From Ailurus styani (lineage: Eukaryota; Chordata; Mammalia; Carnivora; Ailuridae), in the NCBI GenBank assembly GCA_002007465.1, contig LNAC01000273.1, positions 381,643 through 445,642 on the forward strand: a stretch of DNA of 64,000 bases, written 5' to 3'. The translations under genes were made by a program, and so were the position numbers. Under the pieces are notes generated by a model that made no database searches, was not told the DNA's origin, and saw only the letters and a program-made list of their open reading frames with translations. Positions 23,602 through 35,109 of the stretch are shown here, one piece after another; the first letter of the stretch is position 1, and every line of letters begins with the position of its first letter.

Positions 23602-23806
23602 GGCGCCTGGGTGGCTCAGTGGGTTAAAGCCTCTGCTTTCGGCCCAGGTCATGATCTCAGGGTCCTGGGATCGAGGCCCACATCGGGCTCTCTGCTCAGC
23701 AGGGAGCCTGCTTCCCCCTCTGTCTCTGCCTGCCTCTCTGCCTCCTTGTGATCTCTCTCCCTCTGTGAAATAAATAAATAAAATCTTTAAAAAAAAAAAA
23801 AAAAAA
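23602..23806 (+). mobile_element. Can-SINE, plus strand, mustelid-type, young
   Basis: Full length with a TGGGTTAAAGCCTCTGCTT head, intact CT-rich region, AAATAAATAAATAAAATC and about 20 A. The perfect 16-bp duplication AAGAACAAGAGCTAAG lies at 23586-23601 and 23807-23822. Low divergence suggests a recent insertion, possibly polymorphic between individuals. Confidence 0.98.
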
Positions 23807-23884
23807 AAGAACAAGAGCTAAGTTTTATACCTCTTCGAGATTCTTAGTGTTTACCCTTTCACTTGGCATATGGAAGACTTCATT

Positions 23885-24180
23885 CATTTACTAACTGGTG
23901 ATTATTTGAACACCTACTATGTGTCAGGTGATGGACTGGGTGAGGAAGTACAATGGAAAATAAGATACAATTTTTGCCAAAGTTGTCACTATTGTAGAGA
24001 AGCTAGACAATAAATTTCATTAGGTACAAATACAGTCCAAGGCAATATAGGGGTGCTCACCAGAACAGAGGGGTGCTGAACTCAATCTAAGTTGATCAGG
24101 GAGAACTTCCGGAGAAGGTGACAAATATTCTAAATCATAAAGAGAGTAGTAGTTAAGAGGGGAAAGGGCAGGACAGGTGA
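23885..24180 (+). mobile_element. ancient LINE-like repeat, diverged copy
   Basis: 'CACCTACTATGTGTCAGGTGATGG', 'GACAATAAATTTCATTAGG' and 'GAGAACTTCCGGAGAAGGTGACAAAT' follow the same order as 20295-20880. Confidence 0.55.
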
Positions 24181-26000
24181 AATTTACTGCAGGACCCAAA
24201 GCCTTGAACCCATCAGCAGGAGTACTGTCTGTTCTGGGAACTTTCAATACCTCATTCTGGTTAGAATGGTGAGACCTTGCCTGATGAGAGTGGAGTGGCA
24301 AGCGGGAGACAGCTCACGAAGGGAACTCCACCAATATTTGTTCGTGGTGCTCCTGAGGCCATTGGTAGGTGACATGATTACAGCTGGAATCCCTACAGGT
24401 GTGCCTAAAAAGCAGGTGTCTACACGGGCCAATCATCATGACAAACACCAAAGGCCTCTCACAGAGGACAGAACAAAAGGTGTTCTCATGACCAGTTGAG
24501 TCAGAGAGGGGGGTACAATGGGCGAAGGATCCAGATACCATCTCTTTCTTAACCCGTACACTATAATTGTCAGAGTATTAGAAGAAAGCTGGAATCTGCT
24601 TAGTAGATGAATATTCTTCAGATTCTCCAAACTCGTTTGGATATCATCTCTGTGACCTTTAGAGAAACGTAACCTGAATCTTGTAAACTCCCAATCCATA
24701 CAGAAGCAAAATAGCTTTTGTTCTATTTGCATTTTGCAAATTAAGCATCATCTCAGGGTATCTATCCCATCGCGAGTAGCTTTTGCTTCTCCCAACCTTT
24801 CTTGGCTCTGAAAGTGTTTCTCCAATATGAGCTAGGTACTGAACTTTGAAGAAGAGTCCACTGTAATAACAGTAAAGTTTAATGATGCATAACTTTAAGA
24901 GACTGACAAATTTCCAGCCAAAGTATTGATTCTTACAGAATTTATGAAGCACATGCTGTATTCTGTGTCATTATGGTCCATTTTTGGCTGAAAGAATCAT
25001 GTAAAATAGATTTTTAAATGAGTGGTAATAGCCAGACATAAAGAAGGTATTGATGTGTGTCATGAAGGGTGAAATAGCATGCCAGATTAAAGCATATAAC
25101 AAATCAAAAACAACAGTACCCTCCACTACTACAAATATAAATTTGCTTTTCCTTTTACTCACCCCTTCTACGTACCACATTGCACATTTACAATTTCCTT
25201 TCCTGTAGAACTCTTCTGAAGAGCATTAAATATGTGTAAAATTTTTGCATAGTTGCATATATCGCTTTGGGGATACAGAAGTTCAGAAACTGGTTGCTTA
25301 AGTTTGGCAAAGGAATTGCTCTTATATGTAAATACTGCCCTTTGTAAATAATGCCAAAAGCTTATGATCTAATCTTTATTACATGCATATAAATGGAATA
25401 TTTAGTGGATCAATATTTAAATACCTTCATCAAGTCAATAATTTTAAAATAATACTGGGAAATTTTATTTGTTTTTCAGAAGCGTAAAAGTTCATTCTTC
25501 CTTTATAACTTCCAGCTAAGCTCTTTTTTGTCCTCAAAAGGCCTCGTGGATGACACCCCTACATCCAACTTGTTTGAAAAAGTATGAAATGTATTCCTAT
25601 GGTCCTCTGCTGCCTGTTTTTGCTCTGCTCCTCTTAATGTCTGTCATGAATTAGTTTCAATTGAAACGATTGAAATGTAAGTCTTTCTCCCCCCAGTCTA
25701 CATTTTGCTTTGACAAACGGGGAGAAAAAAGTGGCTTTCAAAAAGAGTAATTTAAACTTTGACTTTACGCTTCACTTTGGCATACATGTTTATTAAATGC
25801 ATATCTCACCAACAGAGGAATCAATACAGATTGTGTAGTACATTAGGAGGAAACCATGTCTGAGATTATTAGAAAAATTAAATGCTTTTAGTTTTGCTAA
25901 CTTGAGCAATATGTGAAAATGAACAGTCTAAAGCCTTTCAGGCATCTGACCAGACTTAGCCTTAGTCAGAACTCATGTTACTGTGGCTGAGCTTTCTGTC
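24181..26000. other. unique noncoding stretch
   Basis: About 1.8 kb. Between 24020 and 25180 overlapping frames of 60-98 codons occur on both strands, but none has start, splice or homology support. No repeat recognised. Confidence 0.35.
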
Positions 26001-26003
26001 TTG

Positions 26004-26144
26004 TTTTTTCCCTCCCTACTCCTCCCTCTAATGCCCTCCCTTCCCTGCCGTCTCTCCTCTAACTCCCCTGCCCTCCCCTCCCTTCCCCAACCTACCCCTG
26101 GCCTTCTCTCTTCTCTTTCCTTCTCTTTTCCTTTCTTTCTCTTA
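26004..26144 (+). repeat. pyrimidine-rich tract
   Basis: About 140 bp of almost pure C/T on the plus strand (CCCTCCCTACTCCTCCCTC-like, later TTCTCTTCTCTTTCC). This composition can support triplex (H-DNA) structure. It may be an expanded polypyrimidine repeat. Confidence 0.85.
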
Positions 26145-26314
26145 GCAAAGCTGTATTTACCCTACCTGGTTAGCATTCGCCGAGTGAACATCAAATTACT
26201 GAAATCCTAATTTTAAAGACTAACATGTATATAGAAAAACCCTCGCTGAGGTGGGACACAGAAAGAAAACTGATTCGTGGCTACGGCTTTCTCTAAAAAG
26301 TGGTGCTGTGTTTC

Positions 26315-26521
26315 TTTTTTTCTTTTTTTTGATTATTTATTTATTTATTTATTTGACAGAGAGAGAGTACAAGTAGGCAGAGAGGCAGGCAGAGAGAGAG
26401 AGAGGAGGAAGCAGGCTCCCTGCTGAGCAGAGAGCCCGATGCGGGCCTCGATCCCAGGACCCTGAAATCATGACCTGAGCCGAAGGCAGAGGCTTTAACC
26501 CACTGAGCCACCCAGGCGCCC
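26315..26521 (-). mobile_element. Can-SINE, minus strand, mustelid-type
   Basis: Full element in reverse, with (ATTT)n then GACAGAGAGAG on the left and CCACTGAGCCACCCAGGCGCCC on the right. The target-site duplication GGTGCTGTGTTTC lies at 26302-26314 and 26522-26534. Confidence 0.97.
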
Positions 26522-26731
26522 GGTGCTGTGTTTCCATCACATTCTAGAAACCTTGTCAGAGTCAGGAAGAGAAGTCGTGGAGGTCTGTGCTGGGGGCCAG
26601 TGGGTCCCAGTTACAAATCTATCTCCCCTACATCCAGAGACCCCATGAGAATAAACTAAATCTTTTTTTGAACAGCTGCTTTTCAACAATTCAGGAGTTT
26701 ATCAGCCTAATAAAAAAAAGTAACTTTGCAG

Positions 26732-26880
26732 TAAGAAAAAGGCTGAAAGTCTCAATAAGCTCTTCTCGGGCCTAGTGGAGCCTGAAGAACCCTTCAAGGT
26801 CTTAGTCAACAGTGAACAGAGGAGCTTGAAGGAGCACCTCATCCGCACCACAAACAAGCTGCTGAGAGACCCAGAGAGAG
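26732..26880 (+). CDS. possible internal exon, unidentified
   Basis: A 149-nt block ends at a good donor (GAGAGAG followed by GTCAGT at 26881-26886) and starts after TTTGCAG (26725-26731), although the polypyrimidine tract upstream is poor. One frame is open for 49 codons and has a very protein-like sequence containing KLFSGLVEPEEPFKVLVNS and SLKEHLIRTTNKLLRDPER. An in-frame stop (TAA at 26721) lies just upstream of the proposed acceptor, so a real exon must begin near there. On the opposite strand a pyrimidine-rich CTCTCTCTGGGTCTCTCAG acceptor-like word also exists. I do not recognise the protein. It could be a real exon, a decayed pseudogene fragment, or chance. Confidence 0.3.
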
Positions 26881-26899
26881 GTCAGTCTTTACATAAACA

Positions 26900-27814
26900 T
26901 TTCCCCAGGCTACAGGCAAGTAAATTCAAATAAAATCAGCCAAGTCCTAGTTGGAGGGTTAGAACAAAAGCTCCCGGAACAGGAAAGTGAGTCCCTCGCT
27001 CCAGGACCATATCCCACAGCAATGCCCATTTGAAAACTGCATTTAACCTGAGGCATTTCAATTCATGATGTCTACTTTCATAGCTTTTCCAGCTGGACTT
27101 TTTTTTTTTTTAAGAACAATTTCTAGTTTAGTGGACTGATGTGCTAGAACTAAAATCTTAGAAAGTTATAAATTTTGGAAGCACTTTTTAAAAATGTAGC
27201 CACACTCAAAGATATTTGAGATGCAGACTTTGCTATTCATCTTTGGATCTTAATTTCCTTCCCCACCCCCACCCCAAATCCCAGCATTTGTTAGACGCTC
27301 TAGGCAGACTACAGACATACAATGTGTCCATAAGTGTACATAATTGTAGCATTTGGTTGTGACAAACTAGTTTTACTAAAATGGAAGATTTAATAGATGA
27401 AATGAGGAACTATGTCAATGTAATAGCATATTAGATTGTGCAAATGAGCTATTCCTAAGGCAACAGGAATTGCTTTGCTTTTATATTTCCACAATCGTTC
27501 GTTCATTTGACAACTAACATTCAGAATCCATCTTTGATCTTGGAGGACTAGTACAAATCAAAGCACAACAAATCCTTACACTTGGGAATGTAAAATGTCA
27601 CTGACAGAGCCCATGGCCTGGAGAATATGTGGACCCACCCAAGACCTGACATCAAGGCTAGCTTTAGGTAGGCTCGGAAGGCGGTCACACTTGTCTTCAG
27701 GCCTCTCAGTATTGCTCTCTGCCTCATTTCCCACCGAGCATCGGGGATCCCAAAATTCTGATTACCAATCGTGAAGGATTTGTTATGTGCCATACATTTA
27801 TACATACTGTTTCT
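26900..27814. other. unique noncoding sequence
   Basis: No element recognised. A C-rich CCCCACCCCCACCCC run lies at 27261-27275. Confidence 0.35.
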
Positions 27815-27965
27815 GATCCTTACATGAACTTGCAGGATCAGTATTTTATTTCCATTTCACAGATATGAAAATGAGGCTTGTTAAGTCTAACTACTTCCAA
27901 GGGGCAGAGCTGGATTTTCACCCCAGGTCTGACTTCAAAGCCCCTCCTTAAGCTCATGACATCAT
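27815..27965 (-). mobile_element. MIR SINE, minus strand
   Basis: 'TTTCCATTTCACAGATATGAAAATGAGGC', 'GGCAGAGCTGGATTTTCACCCCAGGTCTGAC' and 'CAAAGCCCCTCCTTAAGCTCATGAC' are reverse-complement MIR landmarks. Confidence 0.85.
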
Positions 27966-28574
27966 TATGTCTCATCCTGAGACCTGAGACTTCCAGGTGG
28001 AGTTCACGCCCAAACTTGTTCTTCCTGTTTTGACTCCTGATTCCCTTTGGCTTTGGGACTGTGGGCCTTTGGAATATAGACAGCAATTAATTTTTTTGGT
28101 GCAGTGTTGGGGGGAGGGTGGGAAATGGAAGGCACACACGGTTCTCCTTTGATTAACTTTTATTACTAGAATTCTATTTCGTTTCTGAGAGGGACCTTTG
28201 GAAACAATACCTTTACCCAGAGGACTTGTAACAGGATAAATTTAAAGCAGCATAGCATATTGTTGATCACGCAGACTACATGACTGCCAATTTAGCATAC
28301 TGTTAAGATTAGCCATTTGTGTTGGCTCGACGATGTTGTGAAAACTCCTGTTAGCTTCTTGGAACTCCAAAACATGTGATGAGGAATTTTCCTTATTTTG
28401 CTTTGTGACTATCTGCCATTTGATTTTCACTCTAAAACATAAACTGGCATCTCTTGGGTTTGTAACAGAATTTTCCCATTGTGAGTAAGTCCCCCAAAAC
28501 ACACTTGGTTGGCAGAGCAGCCCAACGATCTGTTAAAAATCACCAGAAATCAATATTTCCATTAAAGACTCCCC

Positions 28575-28715
28575 TCTGAAATTTACTGTGTGACTTTGGA
28601 CAAAGCCACTTAACCTCCCTAAACCTTCAAATATAAAATGGTCATCATGAGGATCAAGTGAGATAATTTCTACGTCAAAGGGCTTTACAAATTGGTAAGT
28701 ATTATACAAACGTTA
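28575..28715 (+). mobile_element. MIR SINE fragment, plus strand
   Basis: 'TTACTGTGTGACTTTGGACAAAGCCACTTAACCTCCCTAAACCTTC', 'GATCAAGTGAGATAAT' and 'AAAGGGCTTTACAAAT' match the MIR core and 3' part. Confidence 0.85.
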
Positions 28716-30879
28716 AGGGCATTTCTGGGCATCATTCTTAATCTGATTCATTCCTTCCTGAGAAGCAATACTGCAGTATAAAGGCCTTGACTTGAGTCTT
28801 CCATCTGCGATATCCTTTTGACCCTACCTTATAAAGGAAGAATCAAGACTCCTAGAATTCTCTCTGTAATTTACCATGGCTCTGCCAATAATCATATGTC
28901 ATGAGTGCTGAACATTTTCTCCTTGGATTTCCTAATCCTGATTAAATGGTAAATCCTGACGTTATTAGGTAGCAAAGGCTCATTTATCAATCCCTTAGAG
29001 AGAAGCTTCTCTTTTTTGGAATTTTTTCCTTCTCCTATCGGATAGCAGTTGATCTTTTATCAACACGGAGTGCTGTCTGGGCAGTCTACGTGAGAGAGAA
29101 GGCAGGGAGTAACAGAACCATATGAGGAATGATAAATGAAGGTATCTCTCTGTTCCTTTCTTCTCCTATGCCTCCTTACACTTGGGGTAACAGGTACCTC
29201 TCCTGCCCAAGCGTGATTCTTTTTCTAAAAGTACCTTAGTGCCCCCTGCAGGTTATATGAGTTTCTCCTCCCACAATCTTGATACCTTTTGGGTTTTTTT
29301 TAACCCTCTCCTGAAACCAACGAATGGTAGGTTTTTCTCCACTTGCTGGAATCCAGGAGGATGATTATTTCTAGCAGTCTCTGAAATATTGAGAAAAACT
29401 ACTCAGTAGTGACGATTTCGATCTCCCGTGCCATGTGAGGGTAATAAAGGATCCTGACTATTTGGCCCCATGTTGGTCCCTATGAGGTCACTGCCAGGTG
29501 ATAAGTATTATGGGGGGACACGTACAGGTGGGAAATCTGAAGTCCAAAAGGCCAAGAAACTGTAGGGCCTCCAAAACTAACTTGCAGTGGTTGCTGGGCT
29601 AGAACAGGTCTTCCAGGGTTTATTCAAGTGTCCTTTACTGTGTTTTGAATAGCTTATTTTCCCTATTTTCAAAAGTATCTGTTTGTGTCTCAAAACCCTA
29701 ACCCTGAGAGCTACTCATGTCATCCACTGGCTTCTGTAGATTACCAATGGATTAGAGCTTCCAGCCTGCCGAGAAGATCTGTTTGGCAATACTAATCCAA
29801 TATGAGACCACGTCCTGGTGCTATTGCAAATGTCTCAGAGGTCAAAGGTATAATTTAGTGAGAACTAGAAAGTGTAATAAACATGGGGGAAGCCTCATTT
29901 CTTGATTTACTTGCAAGTTGCCTAAAGCAAAGGACTCCAGCACACAACCTTTTAATGATCCTCCTGCTGAAAAAGGCAGAAATCTATTGACTTTTTCTCG
30001 GTTTTACAATCTTGAAATTCTCGAACATTTTCTGAACCTTCTGTTTCTTGAAAAAAACCACTCGTTCATCCCCAAATTCTTCATTGTCATCCTCAATCCT
30101 GTATTTGTCTTGCTTATTCTAAGTGTAGAATGTCTGTTGACTCGAATTATTTGTCATCTATGAATTTGGAACTTGGGAAAGCCTTTCTCTTTCGAGGCTA
30201 TTTTGAGATTTTGAAACACTGTTGAAGGAACAAAAGCTATGTTTTAATCTAAATCCTTGGAAGAAAAATTAAAATTCTGGGGTATAATAATTAAGTCCTG
30301 TAGATCAAAGTGAAGGGTGAAAATCTCTAGATAAAAGTTCTGAAGGCCAAACTGAAGAAGACTTTGTGAAAATGGTAAATGTTTAAACCACAAATCTATG
30401 TTTGTTCAGCTTCTGGATTTCCTCTTACTAAGTAGTTTTAAAGCTACTTAACAGTATTTAATTGACATTTTACTCACTATTTTACTTGCTTGAAGTCATT
30501 CATACTCAAGCTCTCCCAATTACAACATGTACACAAAAAATTACCTTAGCCTATTTCTAAATGGCTAAATAGTTTGATGTAATTTCTATTAGAATTCAGT
30601 AGTATTGATATTGCAGGGGCTGGAGCAGCATTTTTCAGGTGTCAATTCCAGCTCATTAGTACATTGTAAAATTGATTTCATTGGTTGCACCCAGCATTAA
30701 AAAGAAAAGAAGGACAGAATGTGAGAAAGAAAGAGAGAGACGGAGAAATACAATCGCATGGAATACAGGAAAAGAGTGGCTCTGAAGTATTGTGTGAGAC
30801 TCTGCTTTGGTTATTGTGTGTATTTTGACTGTGAGATAAATTGTATTTCTTCCCGGCATTGTGGTCAAACTGAGAAGCA
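28716..30879. other. unique noncoding stretch
   Basis: About 2.2 kb without a recognised element. An 81-codon frame at 29918-30163 has no supporting signals. A GA-rich run lies at about 30720-30745. Confidence 0.4.
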
Positions 30880-31070
30880 CTATTCTAGACTGCGGTGGAT
30901 AAGGGCAAGAGCTCCTTACCAGCTGTGTGTATCATCCTGTGCCTTGGTTTTCTTCTTTGAAAATGTGTGTACTAAGACTGACAGAACAGGGTTGTTTTAA
31001 GAGTTAACTAGAAAACAAGATAATGTTGGTGCACAGTATCTGACATAGTGAAAAACAAATATTGTTATTT
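30880..31070 (+). mobile_element. MIR SINE, plus strand, diverged
   Basis: 'ACCAGCTGTGTGTATCATCCTGTGCCTTGGTTTTCTTCTTTG', 'GGGTTGTTTTAAGAGTTAA' and 'GGTGCACAGTATCTGACATAGTG' follow MIR order. Confidence 0.75.
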
Positions 31071-31075
31071 CAGTA

Positions 31076-33069
31076 GGATTTCTATTTGAAATCATACTTG
31101 AATCATTTGAAATAATAAATCAAAGTACTTACACTTCTCTCTTACATCTAGATCCCTTACAAACTTCTACCTACTGAGCATATAGCCGCAGGAAAGAAGC
31201 TGGGCTCTCCCAAGTTAGAACAAAGAAGCCATTGATCAGTTTTAGATCTCATAAACCGACGCTTCTGAAACAACAGTCATGAAATTTGGGTTATAACAAA
31301 GAAAAGGATTTTCTAAATTGTTTCGTCTCTTCTTTAACATACTGAGAAGCTGGTCAGACAAACAATAGTAGAGAGTCTTAAGTGAGAGGGGGACAGGGTA
31401 CGTTAGGAAGAAGGTGGGACATGCCTGGCTTCTCAGGTACCACAGGAGTCCAGGTAGAAGAAGGCAGAGGGGTAGGAAAGCATGCCTTCAGTTTTTCTTC
31501 TCTTCACAAATTTCTGGAGGTGAGGGTTCAGTGGGAAAGGAGAAGTATAGAGATGTTCTAGAGAGGCTGAGGGGAATGATGAGGAGAAAGTGGCTGCTGC
31601 TCTCCAAGAGGCTATCATCTACATGCGTCTGCTTAAACTTGAGGGGGCTGTTACATCAAATTAAATTCAGGGGCTTCACATGGTTTTGTACAGAAAGGCC
31701 CAAGTTTAAGCCTCTTAGACTCTCCCTTAGCTCCTGTGTGGTGTGAAGCTATCCAGAAGTTCCTGAATATCCTGTGGAATGAACTAGAAGGATCTGACTG
31801 AAAGTAATTGAAGGACCTGCCTGGCAACTTCTCCGAAGGAGGTTGCCTAAGGGGAATGAAGCCATCTACAGCAGACCAAAGTCCAGCTGGGAGTCGTGGT
31901 CCTGTGTCAGGGATACACACTGTTAGCGAAAGTGGAGAGGGCCCAGTCTCCAAGAGGTAATCATGCCCCGTAGAATTTTCAGAGTTGAGTGAACAAAATA
32001 TGACCGATTATCTCAAAAAGCAGCTTTTAGCAGTGGGTGCGTCAGAATGTCCAGGGTATGGAAAAGTCACTCCTGAGATATTACCGGTTGTGGGTGTAGG
32101 CCAAACCAGGAGAACCGAGAAGATCCCTCGTGCACTCCAGGACTCCTCCTTCCCTAAGATTACATACACCTCAGTCATCCTACAGATATGCAGGTGGAGA
32201 GGGCAAAACTGATGAGCGTTTCCCTGACTCATCTAAACAGAAACTGGGTCACATAAAGAGATGTAACTAAGACTGAAGCAAGTAAGACTGAATTGACAAT
32301 TCAACTAAAACAACTTTTCTAAACTACCTGGTGAGTGTAGGATTGTGGAGAAAACCCAATCATTTAAAAAGAAGTAAAGGATCCTCATTTCTCTGCACAT
32401 CTGAGCATAGCGAAAATACATTTCTGATTTTTCTAATTTATCATTATTATTGCATTATATCATTGTATCTACGGGAATCGACTTTTTCTAAGTCTTTATT
32501 TGACCTAGTCTCTGTGTCATGGAGTATTTTGAATAACAGCTTCTTTGATGCAAATTAACCACTAATCTAGATGTCTCTACCCCAAACTACAACTACAGAA
32601 CCAACTCCAAACAGAAACAGGGGGAAGCCAGTCTCTGCGTTTCCATTTAAATGCTGCCCAGGCCCAGTGTGATCCACAGTGATGGACAGGAAATTAATGG
32701 TGAATTTTTTAAGTTTGCAGAGGGCCTTTCTGCTTTGATAGTCAATTGAAATTCAACTCTAATTTTTGTGTCTTGACCTTTAGAGTTTAGTCTCTTCCTT
32801 ACAGTTGTAGGGGATGGATGGTAGTGGAGGTGGAGGGGATATAAATTATTAATGTGAAACAGGAAAAGGACCTTCTATGTTCAGGGAACTGATTTGTCCA
32901 GAGCTATTCTTGCTCACCCCGCCCCCCCCCACAACTGGCAGGGTCCATGGCTGTCCAGACATGTTGATAAACAGGGAGAGCAGAGGGCTCACCGACACCC
33001 AAGGCTGACAGACCATCGTGCAGGTCAGGGCCAGGCTAGCCTGTGTCCTTGCTTTTTAAACCAGTGGAG
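31076..33069. other. unique noncoding stretch
   Basis: About 2 kb, somewhat GC-richer at 31390-32210, with overlapping open frames of 74-110 codons on both strands. None begins at a convincing start or is bounded by good splice sites in a way that favours coding. No repeat family recognised; an old unrecognised LTR is possible. Confidence 0.3.
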
Positions 33070-33335
33070 GCAAAATGATATAGTGGAACGAAGTGGAGTT
33101 TATTGATAATGTGGGGGTGAGACCTCTCACTTCAGTCAGATAGAATGGGCTGCAGTGCTTCGAGGCACCATCTCCTGGCTGTGTGAACTAAGACAAATTG
33201 TGGAATTCTTCCTAAATTCAACCTCCTGTAAAATGGGGAAAAGAACGGAAGTTTCTTATGAGGCTGTTGGAAGTGAAATATGACAAGTCATGGAAAGCAT
33301 GCATCACACTATCTGGAACTGAGAATGGGTTCATC
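33070..33335 (+). mobile_element. MIR SINE, plus strand
   Basis: 'CTCCTGGCTGTGTGAACTAAGACAAATTG', 'CAACCTCCTGTAAAATGGGG', 'ATGAGGCTGTTGGAAG' and 'AGCATGCATCACACTATCTGGAACTGAGA' mark a near-full MIR. A second very diverged MIR-like piece may follow at 33360-33480. Confidence 0.7.
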
Positions 33336-34309
33336 AGCCAGCCTTATTCGTTTATCCTTGAGGGCAGCTTTAGGCTTGAACCTGACTACCTACATGAAAT
33401 TCCATAAAATACTTAAGTATTTTTGAACTAAATTCCCCTCGTTTGTAAAGTGGGACTAACTCACATTACGTGGCAGTGTTTAGAAATAATGATAAGAAAT
33501 ACATGTCAAGCTTATCACTTTCTCCCTTCTTCCCTTGACCTGGGTCTTCTGGTCAGTGTGGGTAAGAAGTCCAGAAGACCTTGGAAGAGATGCAATGGAT
33601 GTCTTTGAGCCTGTGTCTTTGTTGCATATCCAGACTCTCTTGGGGAACTAGCAGTTGTGGGATGGGATTAGGTAGCCTCAGAGAAAGCAGAGGCAAAACT
33701 GATGGAAAGAGCATCATAAGAAGGGAAACCAAGAGTTAGTGTGGAATTAAAAATGAAAATCATGCTTATGTCCAGGCCATTTGATACATCACTGTCAGAG
33801 ATATCTTTCTACCAATTCTGATGTTTCTAAAAATTCTCCAGATAGTGGCTCTCTATTGTTTCCCACAGAAAGTCTAATTGCCTCGAAGACCACCTAAGTT
33901 AAGGTTCTGACCTTCTCTTCAGGATTATTGCCAGCTGTCCCCCTCCATGTGCCTTTCCTAGTAAGGAAGGAGGGACGGAAATTAATGAGGAAGTTATTAC
34001 TGAAATAGAGTTGGAAGGCCTTCGCAACTTGGCAAAAATTAATTTCAGGTGGAGGAAGGTGAGTGATGAAATTAGAGAAAGAAAAGTCATGAATGACATT
34101 AAGCTGTTTCTTTCTCACCAGATATTAAATTAACTCTGGCAGCAATGAGTTCAGAACAATGCAAGTATCCCCTGATTTATATTTCCTAGATTCTAAGACA
34201 TAACTGACTGTAACATACATCATAAATTCTCTAACAGGAAAAAAAGAAAACATATCATTTACATGACACGCTTTGATTTTAAAAACGTATGGAAAATATT
34301 CTTTTCTTC

Positions 34310-34660
34310 CCTTCATTCATCTAATATTTACTGAGAATCTAGTATATGCTAGTTCTTATTCTAAGAACTAAAAGTAAAAGAGAAGTAAAAATTCCTGTCT
34401 AATGAAAGTTGTAAGAAAATTAACATAATAAATTACTTACTTATGTAGATGATAAGTACAATGGGTAAAAGGTAAAGCAGGATAAGAGAAATCAGAATGC
34501 CTAAGTGAGGGCAGATGTTGATTTAATAGGTGAGTGAGAATCGTCCCACTGAGAAGGTAGCGTTTGAGCAAATGACTGGAAGGAAATGAGAGAGCAAACC
34601 CAGTGGTCCTCAAGGAGAGAGCCCTCCAAGCAGAGAGAATAAGTAGTGCAAAGACATTCC
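34310..34660 (+). mobile_element. ancient LINE-like repeat, third copy
   Basis: 'TAATATTTACTGAGAATCTAGTATATGCTAG', 'GAGAAGGTAGCGTTTGAGCAAATGACTGGAAGG' and 'AAGCAGAGAGAATAAGTAGTGCAAAG' match the order seen at 20295-20880. Confidence 0.65.
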
Positions 34661-34792
34661 GGATGTGGTAATATATCCGGTTCTAGTTCCAGGGTTCTAG
34701 AATCACATGAACTGCGGAAAGATAGTCCTACCTACTGTATCTCCTTTCTTGAAGGTCAAAATAAGCCTCAGCACATTATTAAGACATTGTGA

Positions 34793-34981
34793 GGGCGCCT
34801 GGGTGGCTCAGTGGGTTAATGCCTCTGCCTTCGGCTCAGGTCATGATCTCAGGGTCCTGGGATCGAGGCCCGCATCAGGCTCTCTGCTCGGCAGGGAGCC
34901 TGCTTCCTCCTCTCTCTCTGCCTGCTTGTAATCTCTCTCTCTCTGTCAAATAAATAAATAAAATCTTTAAAAAAAAAAAAA
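34793..34981 (+). mobile_element. Can-SINE, plus strand, mustelid-type, young
   Basis: GGGCGCCTGGGTGGCTCAG head, TGGGTTAATGCCTCTGCC, AAATAAATAAATAAAATC and poly-A. The perfect 12-bp duplication AAGACATTGTGA lies at 34781-34792 and 34982-34993. Confidence 0.98.
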
Positions 34982-35042
34982 AAGACATTGTGAAACAAAA
35001 TAAAGCACTTTTAACTTTATTTAACCCACACATTTTAAACTT

Positions 35043-35109
35043 GTTAGGTAGTATAAAGTGTTGTGATGCTCTCCANGTTAGGTAGTCTAAAGTGTTGTGA
35101 TGCTCTCCA
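35043..35109 (+). repeat. 33-bp duplication around an N
   Basis: 35043-35075 and 35077-35109 are the same 33 bases (starting GTTAGGTAGT) with one mismatch, separated only by the N at 35076. This is most simply an unmerged contig overlap. Confidence 0.9.

Noticed and set aside
24020..25180. Cluster of overlapping short frames on both strands
   Set aside because: Different frames and strands without a common product; no splice signals joining them.
29695..29705. CCCTAACCCT word resembling a telomere repeat
   Set aside because: Fewer than two units; not an interstitial telomere.
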